DNA of 64,000 bases, from the NCBI RefSeq assembly GCF_003425665.1, contig NZ_QQRQ01000005.1, forward strand, positions 62,001 to 126,000. The letters run 5' to 3'. The position numbers and the translations under genes were made by a program. Positions 1 through 9,684 of this stretch are shown in pieces. The stretch's first letter is position 1, and each line of letters starts with the position of its first letter. A model generated the notes under the pieces. That model ran no database searches, was not told the origin of the DNA, and was given only the letters and a program-made list of their open reading frames with translations. The stretch is from Evtepia gabavorous (GTDB taxonomy: Bacteria; Bacillota; Clostridia; Oscillospirales; Oscillospiraceae).

Positions 1-2
1 CC

Positions 3-239
3 ATGGTCCAGCGACTGGGGGAGGACATTCTCTCCCACTGTGTCCCCCTGGCCCACGGCAAGTTCTCTGTGGACCTGAAGGGGATCATCCATTGGCAGCT
101 GACCCAGGCGGGTCTGGCGGACGGCCATGTGGACACCCTGTCCCTGTGCACCGCCTGCCACCCGGAGCTCTACTGGTCCCACCGGAAGATGGGCGACCAG
201 CGGGGCAACCACGCCGCCATGCTCCAGCTCCTTCCCTGA
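3..239 (+). CDS. pgeF: Polyphenol oxidase / laccase-domain protein, C-terminal part
   Basis: This is the 3' end of a gene that begins before the window; the reading frame is open from base 3 and only 78 residues are visible. The tail contains LCTACHPELYWSHR followed by GDQRGNHAAM. This is the conserved metal-binding Cys/His end of the YfiH/PgeF laccase-domain family (purine nucleoside phosphorylase / peptidoglycan-editing type enzymes). The visible ATG at base 3 is internal to the family, so it is not the true start. The gene is followed 51 bases later by an M23 peptidase on the same strand, which may be co-transcribed. The family call is good; the enzymatic role cannot be decided from this fragment. 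Confidence 0.75.
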   Translation: MVQRLGEDILSHCVPLAHGKFSVDLKGIIHWQLTQAGLADGHVDTLSLCTACHPELYWSHRKMGDQRGNHAAMLQLLP

Positions 240-290
240 CCCCACCGTCCTCTTGGGGCCGTTATCCCCACAGCAAAGGAGTCGATTCCC

Positions 291-2123
291 ATGCACCAAT
301 CTTCCAACCACTCCAAATTTCAGCGGATGCGCCGCAGGCTGGACCTGTTTCGGCAGAAAAAAGAGGAACAAAGCGTGTCCCACCCCCTGCGCGCCTGCCT
401 GCCCTTTCTCTGCGCCACAGGGGTACTGATGACCACCGTGGTCACTGCCGCCTCCTGCACCCTGTGCTATCGGGTGGACGCCCAGGGGCAGTCCTTGGCG
501 TTTTTCCACGACGTGGCAACCTATGACGCCGCCGTGTCCCAGGCGGAAACCCGGGCCTCTAAAATTTTGGAGACCCAGTATTCCCTGAACCAGGACCTCT
601 CCGTCCGGGCCACACTGGCCCCCAAGGACCAGATTGAATCCCTGTCCGGGGTCACCGGCTCCCTCATGGAGAGCATCCCGGAGCTGGAACACGTCTACAC
701 CCTCTCTGTGGACGGCACCATGGTGGGCGCCGCGCAGGACCCTTCGGTCATCACCCAGGCTCTGAACCTGGTGAAGGAACGCTACACCACCCCGGAAACC
801 CGCTCCCTCCACATCGACAGTCAGGTAGATATCCGCTACCAGTATCTTCCCGCCGACACGGGAGAATCCACTGCGGAGGAAATGGCCGCCGCGCTGCTGG
901 CCCAGTCCCCCCGCACCTTCTCCTACACCACCCAGCCGGGGGATACCATGGAGTCCGTCACAGCCCTCTTTTCCATGACAGAGGAGCGGTTCCGGGAACT
1001 CAACCCCGACCTCACCCTGGAGCCGGCGGCCCCCACGGCCTCCAGTCCCTTGGATGAGCTGCCGGACAACGAGGCCGCCGATGCCCAGGTCTCGGCCGCA
1101 GAGGAGCCATCCCCGGACAGCGCAGAAGCGGACTCCCAGGCCGACGAGAACGTCATTGACCTGGAGGCACTCCTGGGCGACCAGCTGCAAACCCCGCTGG
1201 AAGCGGGGCTCACCATCACCATTGAGCAGTCCTGCCCCCTGCTGGTGGTCTCCACCGTGGAGGAGATGAACCTCACCCGGGAGATTCTCCCCGACTTAGA
1301 GACCCAAGAGGACGACACCATGTTCCAGGGCCAGCAGCGGATCATCCAGGAGGGAGAGGCCGGCCAATCCAGCGTCCTGTCCCGGGTGGTGAAGCGCTGC
1401 GGCGTCCCTGTGGCCAGCAATGACCTCAGCGCCGTCACGCTGTCGGAAGCCACCCCCCTCATTGTGGGCACCGGCACCAAGGCCATGCCGGAGCTCCCCG
1501 ACGGGTGCCTCTTCCTCTGGCCCGTCCAGGGTCCCATCACCTCTGAGTTCGGCTATCGCTTCATCTTCGGAGAAAACAACTTCCACCGGGGGCTGGACAT
1601 CGCCGCCGCCGCCGGCACCGCCATCAACGCCGCCGCGGACGGCACGGTGATCTTCTCCGGGGAGAAGGGAACCTACGGCAATCTGGTCATCCTCTCCCAC
1701 GGGAACGGATTTTTGACCTACTACGCCCACTGCTCCAAGCTCCTGGTCCAAGTGGGGGATTCCGTCACCCAGGGTCAGCCCATCGCTGCGGTGGGCTCTA
1801 CCGGGCGGTCCACTGGGCCCCACTGCCACTTTGAGGTGCGGTACCAGAACAATCCCATCGACCCCCTGTTCTACCTCCCCGGCGAGAACAACGCCCCCGT
1901 CCGCACAGAGCCTCCGGAGGAGGAGGTTCCCCCTGCGGAAGAGCCCCCCGTTTCCCCGGAGACCCCGGAACAGCCCACGGAACCGGTGGAACCCAATGTC
2001 CCAGCGGAGCCCTCCCAACCGGAAGACCCCGACAGCTCCACCGAGGACCCCGCCGCCCCGCCGGAAGAGCTGGAAGCCGGCGGCGGTGCCGCCGGCCAGG
2101 CTTCCCCTTCCCCATCCCCATAA
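291..2123 (+). CDS. LysM/M23 family peptidoglycan endopeptidase
   Basis: This 610-residue secreted or membrane-anchored protein has a hydrophobic segment near residues 34-55. A LysM-like peptidoglycan-binding stretch (YTTQPGDTMESV) follows near residue 213. A G5-like region lies around 340-400 and a C-terminal M23 (lysostaphin-type) zinc endopeptidase domain near 420-520. The M23 zinc ligands are visible in NFHRGLDIA (about residue 430) and GPHCHFEVR (about 510). A Pro/Glu-rich low-complexity tail of about 80 residues ends the protein, probably a spacer in the cell wall. The start at 291 has AAAGGAG placed correctly upstream. Likely a peptidoglycan hydrolase acting outside the cell; the substrate bond is not determinable. 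Confidence 0.85.
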   Translation: MHQSSNHSKFQRMRRRLDLFRQKKEEQSVSHPLRACLPFLCATGVLMTTVVTAASCTLCYRVDAQGQSLAFFHDVATYDAAVSQAETRASKILETQYSLNQDLSVRATLAPKDQIESLSGVTGSLMESIPELEHVYTLSVDGTMVGAAQDPSVITQALNLVKERYTTPETRSLHIDSQVDIRYQYLPADTGESTAEEMAAALLAQSPRTFSYTTQPGDTMESVTALFSMTEERFRELNPDLTLEPAAPTASSPLDELPDNEAADAQVSAAEEPSPDSAEADSQADENVIDLEALLGDQLQTPLEAGLTITIEQSCPLLVVSTVEEMNLTREILPDLETQEDDTMFQGQQRIIQEGEAGQSSVLSRVVKRCGVPVASNDLSAVTLSEATPLIVGTGTKAMPELPDGCLFLWPVQGPITSEFGYRFIFGENNFHRGLDIAAAAGTAINAAADGTVIFSGEKGTYGNLVILSHGNGFLTYYAHCSKLLVQVGDSVTQGQPIAAVGSTGRSTGPHCHFEVRYQNNPIDPLFYLPGENNAPVRTEPPEEEVPPAEEPPVSPETPEQPTEPVEPNVPAEPSQPEDPDSSTEDPAAPPEELEAGGGAAGQASPSPSP

Positions 2124-2127
2124 TCTG

Positions 2128-2165
2128 AGACAGGGCCGAACCAAACTGGTTCGGCCCTGTCTCCT
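2128..2165 (+). terminator. Intrinsic terminator of the M23 peptidase gene
   Basis: A perfect 16-bp stem (AGACAGGGCCGAACCA with its complement at 2147-2162) and a 3-base loop starts five bases after the stop codon. The downstream U tract is weak (CCTGTTT), so termination efficiency is uncertain. Confidence 0.7.
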
Positions 2166-2178
2166 GTTTCCCATCTGT

Positions 2179-2214
2179 AAAAAGGAGACGGCTTCCCACC
2201 CGGAGGCCGTTTCC
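2179..2214 (-). terminator. Intrinsic terminator of spoIIP
   Basis: Read on the minus strand, a 9-bp stem (GGAAACGGC / GCCGTCTCC, one GU pair) is followed directly by five U residues. It lies a few bases past the spoIIP stop codon and faces the M23 terminator, closing the convergent gene pair. Confidence 0.75.
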
Positions 2215-2219
2215 TGTGT

Positions 2220-3353
2220 CTATTGCGCCACCCGCTCCAGCAGGACCTTCGCCGCCGACCGGGCAAACAGCCGGGCCCCGGCCAGCGCCTCCTCCAGGGA
2301 GTTGCCATGCCCTCCCACCTCCACCAGCAGGGAGCCCTTGGTGAGCTGCTGGTTGAACCGGGCGGTCCGCAGGGTGATGGGCCGGGCCAGGCCGGGCCAA
2401 AGGGAGTTCATCTGCTGCTGGATCTGCATGGCCAGGGCCAAATGCTCCCCCCAGTCCGGGAAGGAGGCCCCCGCGTCATCGGTGCCCACCAGCAGCATCA
2501 CCTGGGCGGTTTTGACGCCGTCGATCTGAAGCACCGGCTTATACACCGTGCCGTCGGTGCCCACCAGGGCGTCCCGGTGGACGTCCAGCACCATCTGAAT
2601 GGTGGGATACTGGGCCAAATGGGCCTCGATCCCCGCCCGGGCCTTGTCATAGGCGTCGTTATAGGAGGGGTAATCGTACAGTTCCCGGTCGTGAATGACG
2701 TTTAATCCCATCTCCTCGAAAATTCGTGCTATCTCATCCCCCACTCTTATGATATTATAGGAGGTGTCCGTGGTCCGGGCCACCCCTGTCTCGGTGTAGG
2801 GCTCGGTGCCGTCCCGGGCATAGGATTCCGTTCCATGGGTGTGCATAATCAGGACTTGGGGGCCTGCCTCCGCCTTTTGAAAGGAGAGGGAAGACCCTCC
2901 CTTGGCCACCGCCTCCAGATCCACCGTCTTCTCTGTCCGGTTGAACAGGGAGATGCCCTGGGCATTGACATAGCCAGAGCCGCTGCCGGAGATGGTTTTT
3001 TCCTGGATCTTGTCCGGGGTCACCGCCTGCAGATTCTGCTCTTCCTCCGCCTCCTCCGGGGCGGTCTCCTCCGGTTTTTCCCCCTGGGCCTGGCCCGCCG
3101 ATTCCGCGGCCCACTGGGCCAGCAGGGCGGAGTCCCCCAGCAGCAGCCGCTGCCAGAAGGGCACAGGCCCGTCCCCCGCCGGGGCCTGGGCCGCCATGGC
3201 GGTCTGGATTCCTCCCAGTCCCCCCAGCCATCCCAGGGGCTGGGGCAGGCCCGCCGTGACCGCCGCCATGCCCATTCCCACAATGGCCAACAGACAGGCA
3301 ATGCTGCGCCGCAGGAAGCGGCGGACCTGTCCCCTGGCTTTCTGTTTTTTCAT
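2220..3353 (-). CDS. spoIIP: Stage II sporulation protein P, endospore engulfment amidase/endopeptidase
   Basis: SpoIIP degrades peptidoglycan at the septum during forespore engulfment, with SpoIID and SpoIIM, in the mother-cell membrane. The protein (about 377 residues) has an N-terminal transmembrane segment near residues 15-45. An acidic linker (EEAEEE) follows. The catalytic domain carries the family hallmarks HTHGTESYA (about residue 168) and LDVHRDA (about 257), which hold the zinc-ligand histidines. I prefer the ATG at 3353: GGGAG lies ten bases upstream, while the ATG at 3359 is only four bases from it. No SpoIID/SpoIIM is nearby. Its presence implies an endospore former. Confidence 0.93.
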   Translation of the reverse strand: MKKQKARGQVRRFLRRSIACLLAIVGMGMAAVTAGLPQPLGWLGGLGGIQTAMAAQAPAGDGPVPFWQRLLLGDSALLAQWAAESAGQAQGEKPEETAPEEAEEEQNLQAVTPDKIQEKTISGSGSGYVNAQGISLFNRTEKTVDLEAVAKGGSSLSFQKAEAGPQVLIMHTHGTESYARDGTEPYTETGVARTTDTSYNIIRVGDEIARIFEEMGLNVIHDRELYDYPSYNDAYDKARAGIEAHLAQYPTIQMVLDVHRDALVGTDGTVYKPVLQIDGVKTAQVMLLVGTDDAGASFPDWGEHLALAMQIQQQMNSLWPGLARPITLRTARFNQQLTKGSLLVEVGGHGNSLEEALAGARLFARSAAKVLLERVAQ

Positions 3354-3438
3354 TGGCATCACACTCCCGTATGCCAGTATCCTATGTACCGCGGTCCAGG
3401 TTCAGAACCTGTCCCCCGCCGAAAAGGAGGTGCCCCCC

Positions 3439-4293
3439 TTGAAAAAGCTCTGGACTTCCCCCTTTGTCCTCTTCCTGCGGGAGGCCATCATGCTCTATTT
3501 CAGCCGCCGGGTGCCCCAGGCCGCCGCCTGCCTGGCCTACTTCGTGCTGCTCACTGTGTTCCCGGTGCTCATCTGCGTGTCCTACATTCTGGGCATGGTG
3601 AACATCGACATTGTCAGCCTGATGGATCAGCTCCAGCCCCTGCTGCCGGAGGCCGCCCTGGACGTGCTGGAGAGCTACCTGCGCTACATCTCCTTCCACC
3701 AGACCCCGGGCCTCTTTCTGGCGGGGCTGGCGGGCTGTTGGTTCTCCGCGGCCGCCGCCTTCCGAACCATCACCCGGGTCATCATCGACATGTATGAGGA
3801 TGTGTCCCAATCCATGGTCCGGGGCATGGTGGCCAGCATTCTCTTCCCCCTGGGGCTGCTGGTCACGGTGGACCTGTCCGTGATCGTGGTGGTCACCGGC
3901 CAGCGGACCCTGGCCGCCGTGGCCCAGCGTTTCCCCTTCTGGGACCACGTGCTGAACCTATGGTCCTGGACCCGCTATGTTCTGCTGTTCTCCATCTTTT
4001 TCCTCTTTATCCTGGCGGTGCTGAACATGGCCGCCCCCTTCGGCACACCGCGGCTGCCCGTGCTGCTGAGCAGTCTGGTCTCCGCCCTGGCCCTGGTGGT
4101 CTCTTCTGCGGTCTTCTCCTGGTTTATCAGTATGTCCTCCCGGTATTCCCTGGTCTACGGCTCCCTGGTCTCCCTGATCATTCTGCTGATCTGGCTCTAC
4201 CTGTGCGGACAAATTCTGTTCATCGGGATTGTGTTTACCAGCGTATGGTATAAACATTGGCGCCGCCGGCGGCTGACAGATCCAGATGACTAA
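3439..4293 (+). CDS. YihY/virulence factor BrkB family membrane protein
   Basis: This protein of about 284 residues has at least six predicted transmembrane segments; examples are SLIILLIWLYLCGQILFIG at the C-terminus and LVTVDLSVIVVV in the middle. That pattern matches the YihY/BrkB family (once wrongly called RNase BN), whose function is unsettled. The start is TTG at 3439, chosen because AAGGAGG ends eight bases upstream. Longer in-frame extensions reach into the spoIIP promoter region and have no ribosome binding site. The protein ends in a basic tail (KHWRRRRLT). It is transcribed divergently from spoIIP. Confidence 0.85.
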   Translation: MKKLWTSPFVLFLREAIMLYFSRRVPQAAACLAYFVLLTVFPVLICVSYILGMVNIDIVSLMDQLQPLLPEAALDVLESYLRYISFHQTPGLFLAGLAGCWFSAAAAFRTITRVIIDMYEDVSQSMVRGMVASILFPLGLLVTVDLSVIVVVTGQRTLAAVAQRFPFWDHVLNLWSWTRYVLLFSIFFLFILAVLNMAAPFGTPRLPVLLSSLVSALALVVSSAVFSWFISMSSRYSLVYGSLVSLIILLIWLYLCGQILFIGIVFTSVWYKHWRRRRLTDPDD

Positions 4294-4296
4294 CCC

Positions 4297-4325
4297 TTGT
4301 CACCCGATAGGGATTGTGCTATAAT
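4297..4325 (+). promoter_or_regulatory. Sigma-A-type promoter for gdpP-rplI-dnaB
   Basis: TTGTCA at 4297-4302 and TATAAT at 4320-4325 are separated by 17 bases, close to the housekeeping consensus. The promoter starts just after the upstream stop codon and lies about 80 bases before the gdpP start. Confidence 0.8.
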
Positions 4326-4406
4326 GTATCATTACTATCTTAGCATCTCTTTGTTTTCCCGATCCTGAATCACTTGGCAGTGCCCCACTGCCTGGAGGGT
4401 ACCGTT

Positions 4407-6410
4407 ATGCGTCAGCAAACCTTTCAAAAAGCCCTTTCCCGAATGACGGAAACCGGCGTTCGACTGTTTTTTGCGGCCTGTCTTCTCTTCGCGTTGCTCA
4501 CTGCCATCTACAACATCTGGCTCTGCCTGGCGGAGCTGGTCCTGATCCTTCTGCTCTACCTCTTCTTCCAGACCGGCATCAGCCGCCGGAAGAAAGAGGT
4601 CATGGCCTATCTGGACCACATGACCAGCGGCGTGGACGTGGCCTCCCGGCGGACCTTGATCTCCTCCCCCCTCCCCATCGCCATCTTCCGGCCGGACACC
4701 GATGACATCATCTGGAGCAATGAACGCTTTCTCCACCTCACCGGCGACCCCGACCACCTTTTTGAGACCAAGCTCTCCGCCCTGGTGCCCTCCTTCCAGT
4801 CCCAGTGGCTGCTGGATGGAGACCACCTCAGCCCCGAACCCGTTCCCGTGGGCGACCAGTTGTACCTGGTTTTCGGCAATCTGGTCTGTACCGGGGGACA
4901 GGACGAATTCCTGGCCACCACCTATTGGGTGGATGTCACAGAGTACGCCCGGGTGGCGGAACAATTTGACGCCACCCGGCCTGTGGTGGGCATTTTGCAG
5001 GTGGACAACTATGAGGACCTGAACCGCGGCCTGGAGGAAGGAGAGCGGTCCGTGATCCGCACCGAGATCAACAACCGTCTGGCCGCCTGGGTAGACCCCG
5101 CCCACGGGATGCTCTGCCGGTATGACCGGGACCACTACATTCTTCTGGTGGAAGCCGGTCAATTCCAGGACTTCTACCGGCGGAAATTTTCCATCTTAGA
5201 TGAGATCCGGCAGGTACAGAGCCCCAACGGCGTCGCCGCCACCCTCTCCATCGGCTTCGGCCGCAACGGCGCCTCTCCCCGGGAGCTCCACGAATTCGCC
5301 TCCCTGGCCCTGGACATGGCGCTGAGCCGGGGCGGCGACCAGGTGGTCATCCGGGACGGGGGAGAATTCCTCTTCTTCGGCGGCCGCTCCAAGGAAACCG
5401 AACGCCGCACCAAGGTGAAAAGCCGGGTGGTGGCCTCCGCCTTTTCCGAGCTGCTGGCCAGCACGGACCAGGTGATCGTCATGGGGCACAAGTACCCCGA
5501 CCTGGACGTTCTGGGGGCGGTGGCCGGTGTGTGCGCCATTGCCCGAAAAAAAGGGGTCTCCATTCAGGCCGTCCGGGCCCCCTCCCCCTACCCCGCCGAG
5601 GAGCAGACCCGTCAGCTGGCCGCCCTGCCGGAGTACCAGGGGATTTTTGTGCCTCCGGATGAGGCCCTTCACCTGGCCGGTCCCAACACCATTTTGGTGG
5701 TGGTGGACACCAACCGCCCGGAACAGACCCAGGTTCCAGAGCTGCTTGACTCCGGGGCCCGAATCGTGGTCATCGACCACCACCGCCGGGCCGCCTCCTA
5801 TATCGAAAAGCCCGCCCTCAGCTTCCACGATCCCTACGCCTCCTCCGCCAGTGAGCTGGTGGCGGAGCTGGTCCAATACATCTTGGACACCGGCGACCTG
5901 AAGCGCCAGGAGGCCGAGGCCCTGCTGGCCGGCATTGTGCTGGACACCAAGGGCTTTACCATGCGCACCGGCAGCCGTACCTTTGAGACCGCCGCTTTCC
6001 TGCGCAAATCCGGGGCCGACACCGCCCAGGTGAACAAGTTCTTCCAGAACGACCTGCGGGACACGGTCACCAAGTTCCATATCATTCAGGGCGCCCACAC
6101 CTACCGGGGCTCCATCGCCCTGGCCCTCACCGACCGGCTTGTGGGCCGGGCCATCGCCGGCCAAGCCGCCGACGAACTGCTCAACATCGCGGGCATCGAG
6201 GCCTCCTTCGTCCTCTTCCCGGAGGCCGGCCAGGCCTATCTCTCCGCCCGCTCCAACAGCGATGTCAATGTCCAGGTCATCAGCGAGATGCTGGGCGGCG
6301 GCGGCAACGCCGCCACCGCAGGGGCCCAGTTCCCGGGGAAAACCCCGGAAGAGGTCCTTCCCCTGCTGAAGAATGCCATTGACACCTATTTTGACGATGA
6401 GAAATCATAA
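4407..6410 (+). CDS. gdpP: c-di-AMP phosphodiesterase GdpP
   Basis: GdpP hydrolyses cyclic di-AMP to pApA and so tunes cell-wall homeostasis and osmolyte uptake. The 667-residue protein shows two N-terminal transmembrane segments (residues about 15-55). A PAS-like sensor region and a degenerate GGDEF domain (about 180-310) follow. The DHH domain carries GHKYPDLDVLGA (about 358), VVVDTNRP and VVIDHHRRA (about 456). The DHHA1 domain ends with the GGGGNAATAGA glycine motif (about 630). The start at 4407 was chosen over an upstream ATG because GGAGGG lies seven bases before it. The gdpP-rplI-dnaB order is a classic Firmicute cluster. Confidence 0.95.
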   Translation: MRQQTFQKALSRMTETGVRLFFAACLLFALLTAIYNIWLCLAELVLILLLYLFFQTGISRRKKEVMAYLDHMTSGVDVASRRTLISSPLPIAIFRPDTDDIIWSNERFLHLTGDPDHLFETKLSALVPSFQSQWLLDGDHLSPEPVPVGDQLYLVFGNLVCTGGQDEFLATTYWVDVTEYARVAEQFDATRPVVGILQVDNYEDLNRGLEEGERSVIRTEINNRLAAWVDPAHGMLCRYDRDHYILLVEAGQFQDFYRRKFSILDEIRQVQSPNGVAATLSIGFGRNGASPRELHEFASLALDMALSRGGDQVVIRDGGEFLFFGGRSKETERRTKVKSRVVASAFSELLASTDQVIVMGHKYPDLDVLGAVAGVCAIARKKGVSIQAVRAPSPYPAEEQTRQLAALPEYQGIFVPPDEALHLAGPNTILVVVDTNRPEQTQVPELLDSGARIVVIDHHRRAASYIEKPALSFHDPYASSASELVAELVQYILDTGDLKRQEAEALLAGIVLDTKGFTMRTGSRTFETAAFLRKSGADTAQVNKFFQNDLRDTVTKFHIIQGAHTYRGSIALALTDRLVGRAIAGQAADELLNIAGIEASFVLFPEAGQAYLSARSNSDVNVQVISEMLGGGGNAATAGAQFPGKTPEEVLPLLKNAIDTYFDDEKS

Positions 6411-6452
6411 TTTAATTTTCATTTACACCATATAACTTGGGAGGTAACACCG

Positions 6453-6902
6453 ATGAAAGTGATTTTACAGCAAGATGTCAAAGGACAGGGCAAGCGGGGC
6501 CAGCTGGTCAACGTCTCCGACGGATATGCCCGCAACTTCCTGTTCCCCAAAAACCTGGCCGTCCCCGCCAACGCCGACAACATGAACAAGATGATCATGC
6601 AGGACAAGGCCAAGAAGGCCCAGATGGCCGCGGAAAAGGCCGAGGCCCAGGCCATCGCGGAAAAGCTCAAGGGCGTGATGGTAAAAATTCCCGCCAAGGC
6701 GGGCACCGGCGGCCGGCTCTTCGGCGCGGTGACCAGCAAGGAAATTTCCGAGGCCCTGCAGGCCCAGTTTGACCTGACGATTGCCAAGAGCAAGATTGTC
6801 CAGGAGGAGCCCATCAAGAGCTTCGGGACCTATCAGCTCAAGTGCAAGCTGGGGTATGAGATCATCGGGACCGTCAACGTGGTGGTCACCGAAGAGACCT
6901 GA
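6453..6902 (+). CDS. rplI: 50S ribosomal protein bL9
   Basis: This structural protein of the large ribosomal subunit binds 23S rRNA near the L1 stalk base. The 149-residue length and the N-terminal signature [16 protein letters not shown]...[12 protein letters not shown] are diagnostic. A charged central helix ([12 protein letters not shown]) and the C-terminal domain ([13 protein letters not shown]) follow as in bL9. GGGAGG sits nine bases before the ATG. It lies 42 bases after gdpP and 41 before dnaB, in one apparent operon. Confidence 0.97.
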   Translation: MKVILQQDVKGQGKRGQLVNVSDGYARNFLFPKNLAVPANADNMNKMIMQDKAKKAQMAAEKAEAQAIAEKLKGVMVKIPAKAGTGGRLFGAVTSKEISEALQAQFDLTIAKSKIVQEEPIKSFGTYQLKCKLGYEIIGTVNVVVTEET

Positions 6903-6943
6903 TCCCCCCGGGGCAGTCCCTTGCTTCCAAAGGTGGTGTTTCC

Positions 6944-8299
6944 ATGGACGAGTCGTCCCTCCTATTGCGACAAATTCCCCACAGCATTGAGGCGGAACAG
7001 TCCGTCTTGGGCGCCATGCTCATTGACGCCCGCTGTATCCCCGACGTGGTGGAGGCCCTGACCGGGGAGGACTTCTATCTCAAGGCCAACCGGGAGATCT
7101 ACGAGACCATCTATACCATGTTCAACTTCTCCGCCACCATTGACCCGGTGACGGTGCTGGACCAGATGAAGCTCACAGGTGTTTACGATGAAAACACCTC
7201 CCGCAGCTACCTGCTCCAGCTCATGGAGATCACCCCCACCGCCGCCAACGTCAAGGAGTACATCCGCATCGTCAAGGACAAGGCCCTCCTCCGCCGGATC
7301 GCGGAGACCGCCGGGGAGCTCACCACCCTGGTGCAGGAGGGGGGGGAGACCGCCCAGGCCGTGCTGGATTTGGCCGAGCAGCGGGTCTACGCCATCCGCC
7401 AGGGCCGCAGCGCCCAGGGGCTGGAGCCCCTGTCCAAAATTCTGGTGGACGTGTTCGACCAGCTCCAGGAGCTGTCCATGTCGGGCTCCGAGGTCCCCGG
7501 GATGGCCACCGGCTTCGGGGACCTGGACCGGACCCTCACAGGGTTTCACGGCTCTGAACTGATCCTCCTGGCCGCCCGGCCGGGCATGGGCAAAACCTCC
7601 TTTGCCCTGAACGTCCTCCTACACGCGGGAAAGTTCTCCGGCAAGAGCGTGGTCTTTTTTTCCCTGGAAATGAGCCGGGAGCAGCTGGCCACCCGTCTGA
7701 TCTCCAGCGAGGCCTTCCTGGACAACAAAAAGCTCATGACCGGCAAGCTCTCCCCTGACGATTGGGATAAAGTGACCCTGGCCTCCACGGCCTTGGCCCA
7801 CACCAAAATCTACATTGACGACAACCCCTCCCTGTCCGTGGCCGACATGAACGCCAAGTGCCGGCGGATCGAGGACCTGGGCATGGTTGTCATCGACTAT
7901 TTGCAGCTGATGCAGTCCTCTGGCAGCACCACCCGGTACGCCGGGGAAAACCGCCAGCAGGTGGTGGCCGACATCAGCCGGGCCCTGAAAATCATGGCCA
8001 AGGAACTCCACGTCCCCGTTCTCTGCCTGTCCCAGCTCTCCCGTGCCAACGAGAGCCGCTCGGATAAGCGCCCCATGCTCTCGGACCTCCGGGAGTCCGG
8101 CGCCATTGAGCAGGACGCCGACGTGGTCATGTTCCTCTACCGAGACGACTACTATAACAAGGACAGTGACAAGCGCAACCAGGCCGAGTGCATCATCGCC
8201 AAGAACCGCCGGGGGGAGACCACCACCATCCCCCTCCAGTGGCTGCCGGAATTCACTGCCTTCTCCTCTGTGGAGCGTAATTATGAAGAACCCTATTGA
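6944..8299 (+). CDS. dnaB: Replicative DNA helicase DnaB
   Basis: The hexameric 5'-3' helicase unwinds DNA at the replication fork and binds DnaG primase through its N-terminal domain. This copy has 451 residues, typical for the family. The N-terminal domain begins with the PHSIEAEQSVLGAML motif. The RecA-like domain carries Walker A RPGMGKTS (about residue 212), LEMSREQL, Walker B VVIDYLQLMQ, and the C-terminal ESGAIEQDADVV arginine-finger region. No intein is present. AGGTGG precedes the ATG. The last 17 bases overlap the start of tilS. Confidence 0.97.
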   Translation: MDESSLLLRQIPHSIEAEQSVLGAMLIDARCIPDVVEALTGEDFYLKANREIYETIYTMFNFSATIDPVTVLDQMKLTGVYDENTSRSYLLQLMEITPTAANVKEYIRIVKDKALLRRIAETAGELTTLVQEGGETAQAVLDLAEQRVYAIRQGRSAQGLEPLSKILVDVFDQLQELSMSGSEVPGMATGFGDLDRTLTGFHGSELILLAARPGMGKTSFALNVLLHAGKFSGKSVVFFSLEMSREQLATRLISSEAFLDNKKLMTGKLSPDDWDKVTLASTALAHTKIYIDDNPSLSVADMNAKCRRIEDLGMVVIDYLQLMQSSGSTTRYAGENRQQVVADISRALKIMAKELHVPVLCLSQLSRANESRSDKRPMLSDLRESGAIEQDADVVMFLYRDDYYNKDSDKRNQAECIIAKNRRGETTTIPLQWLPEFTAFSSVERNYEEPY

Positions 8300-9677
8300 C
8301 CTGGCCGCCCAGGCGGCGGCTTTTGCCGACAAGTATAATATGCTCCCCCAGGGGAGCACCGTCCTCTGCGCCCTGTCCGGGGGCGCAGATTCCATGGCCC
8401 TGCTCTCCGTGCTGGAGGCCCTGGCCAAACCCCGGTCCCTCACCCTCCACGCCGCCCACTTCAACCATCAGCTGCGGGGGGAGGAGTCCCAACGGGACGA
8501 GGACTTCGTGGTCCAGTGGTGCCAGAAGCGGGGCATCCCCCTGGTGGTGGGCCGGGGCGACGTGGCCCAGGAGGCCCAGGAACAGGGCAAAGGGGTGGAG
8601 GAAACCGCCCGCGCCATGCGCTACGGCTTTCTCACCGCCACCGCCCAGGAGCTGGGCGCCGACAAGATCGCCACCGCCCACAATGCCGATGACAACGCGG
8701 AGACCCTCCTGCTCCACCTGGCCCGGGGCACCGGATTGGATGGACTGACAGGGATTCCCCCGGTACGAGGCATTTTGATCCGTCCCCTGCTGGCCACCCC
8801 CCGCATCGACATCGCCGTCTATCTGGCCCAGGAAGAAATTCCCCATGTGGAGGACAGCTCCAACCAAGACACCGTCTATGCCCGCAACCGTCTGCGGCAG
8901 GAGGTGATGCCGGTGCTCCGGGATCTGAACCCCGCCTTTGTCTCCACCCTGGCCGCCAATCTGGTCCACCTGCGGGAGGACCGGGACCTTCTCCACGCCA
9001 TGGCGGAAAAGGCCACCAAGACCGCGGTGGTGTCCGAGGGGCGGGTCTCCCTCTCCGCCCGGACCCTGGCCGCGCTGCCCCACCCCGTGGCGGTGCGGGC
9101 GGTGAAGCAGCTCCTGGCCAAGGTGGACCGCTTCCAAATTTCCTCCGTCCATTTGGAACAGATCCTGTCCCTGGCCGCCGGCCCCTCCCCTTCGGCCACC
9201 CTGAACCTGCCAGACGATCTGTTTGTCTGGCGGGAGTACGATCAGCTGGTTCTCTGTCCCTCTTCCGCCATGCCCCTGGCCTTCTCCCTGCGCCTGCTCA
9301 CCGGGCCGGGCACCTTCGCCCTGGACAACGGCTGGAAGATCGAGATCACAGAGACCATCTGCCCTGATCTCCCCGCCCAGGAGGAATACGAGTGGGACAT
9401 TGCCCAGAACACCGTAACCTTCCCCCTGGTCCTCCGCTCCCGCCAGGCTGGCGATCAGCTCCGCCTGCCGGGCCGCAGGACCAAAACCCTGAAGAAATGG
9501 TACATTGACGAGAAAATTCCCCGGCAGAACCGCCAGTCCCTTCCGGTCCTGGCGGATGAATCCGGCCTGCTGGCCGCCGCCGGCCTGGGGCCCAACTATC
9601 CCCGCCTGGCTCAACCCGGCCAGCCCGCCCTCCACATTCGACTGACCCCCAAAACCAAACCAGAGGAAAGGACTTAG
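8283..9677 (+). CDS. tilS: tRNA(Ile)-lysidine synthase TilS
   Basis: TilS attaches lysine to C34 of the CAU-anticodon tRNA-Ile using ATP, so that it reads AUA. The 464-residue protein has the N-type PP-loop ATPase motif CALSGGADSMA (about residue 29) and the tRNA-processing motif HFNHQLRGEES. The linker HNADDNAETLLLHL follows, and a C-terminal domain carries RQAGDQLRLPG and LKKWYIDEKIPR. The start at 8283 overlaps the end of dnaB, implying translational coupling. A longer upstream frame is only the dnaB shadow. The tilS-hpt-ftsH order is conserved in Firmicutes. Confidence 0.95.
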   Translation: MKNPIDLAAQAAAFADKYNMLPQGSTVLCALSGGADSMALLSVLEALAKPRSLTLHAAHFNHQLRGEESQRDEDFVVQWCQKRGIPLVVGRGDVAQEAQEQGKGVEETARAMRYGFLTATAQELGADKIATAHNADDNAETLLLHLARGTGLDGLTGIPPVRGILIRPLLATPRIDIAVYLAQEEIPHVEDSSNQDTVYARNRLRQEVMPVLRDLNPAFVSTLAANLVHLREDRDLLHAMAEKATKTAVVSEGRVSLSARTLAALPHPVAVRAVKQLLAKVDRFQISSVHLEQILSLAAGPSPSATLNLPDDLFVWREYDQLVLCPSSAMPLAFSLRLLTGPGTFALDNGWKIEITETICPDLPAQEEYEWDIAQNTVTFPLVLRSRQAGDQLRLPGRRTKTLKKWYIDEKIPRQNRQSLPVLADESGLLAAAGLGPNYPRLAQPGQPALHIRLTPKTKPEERT

Positions 9678-9684
9678 AGAGAGT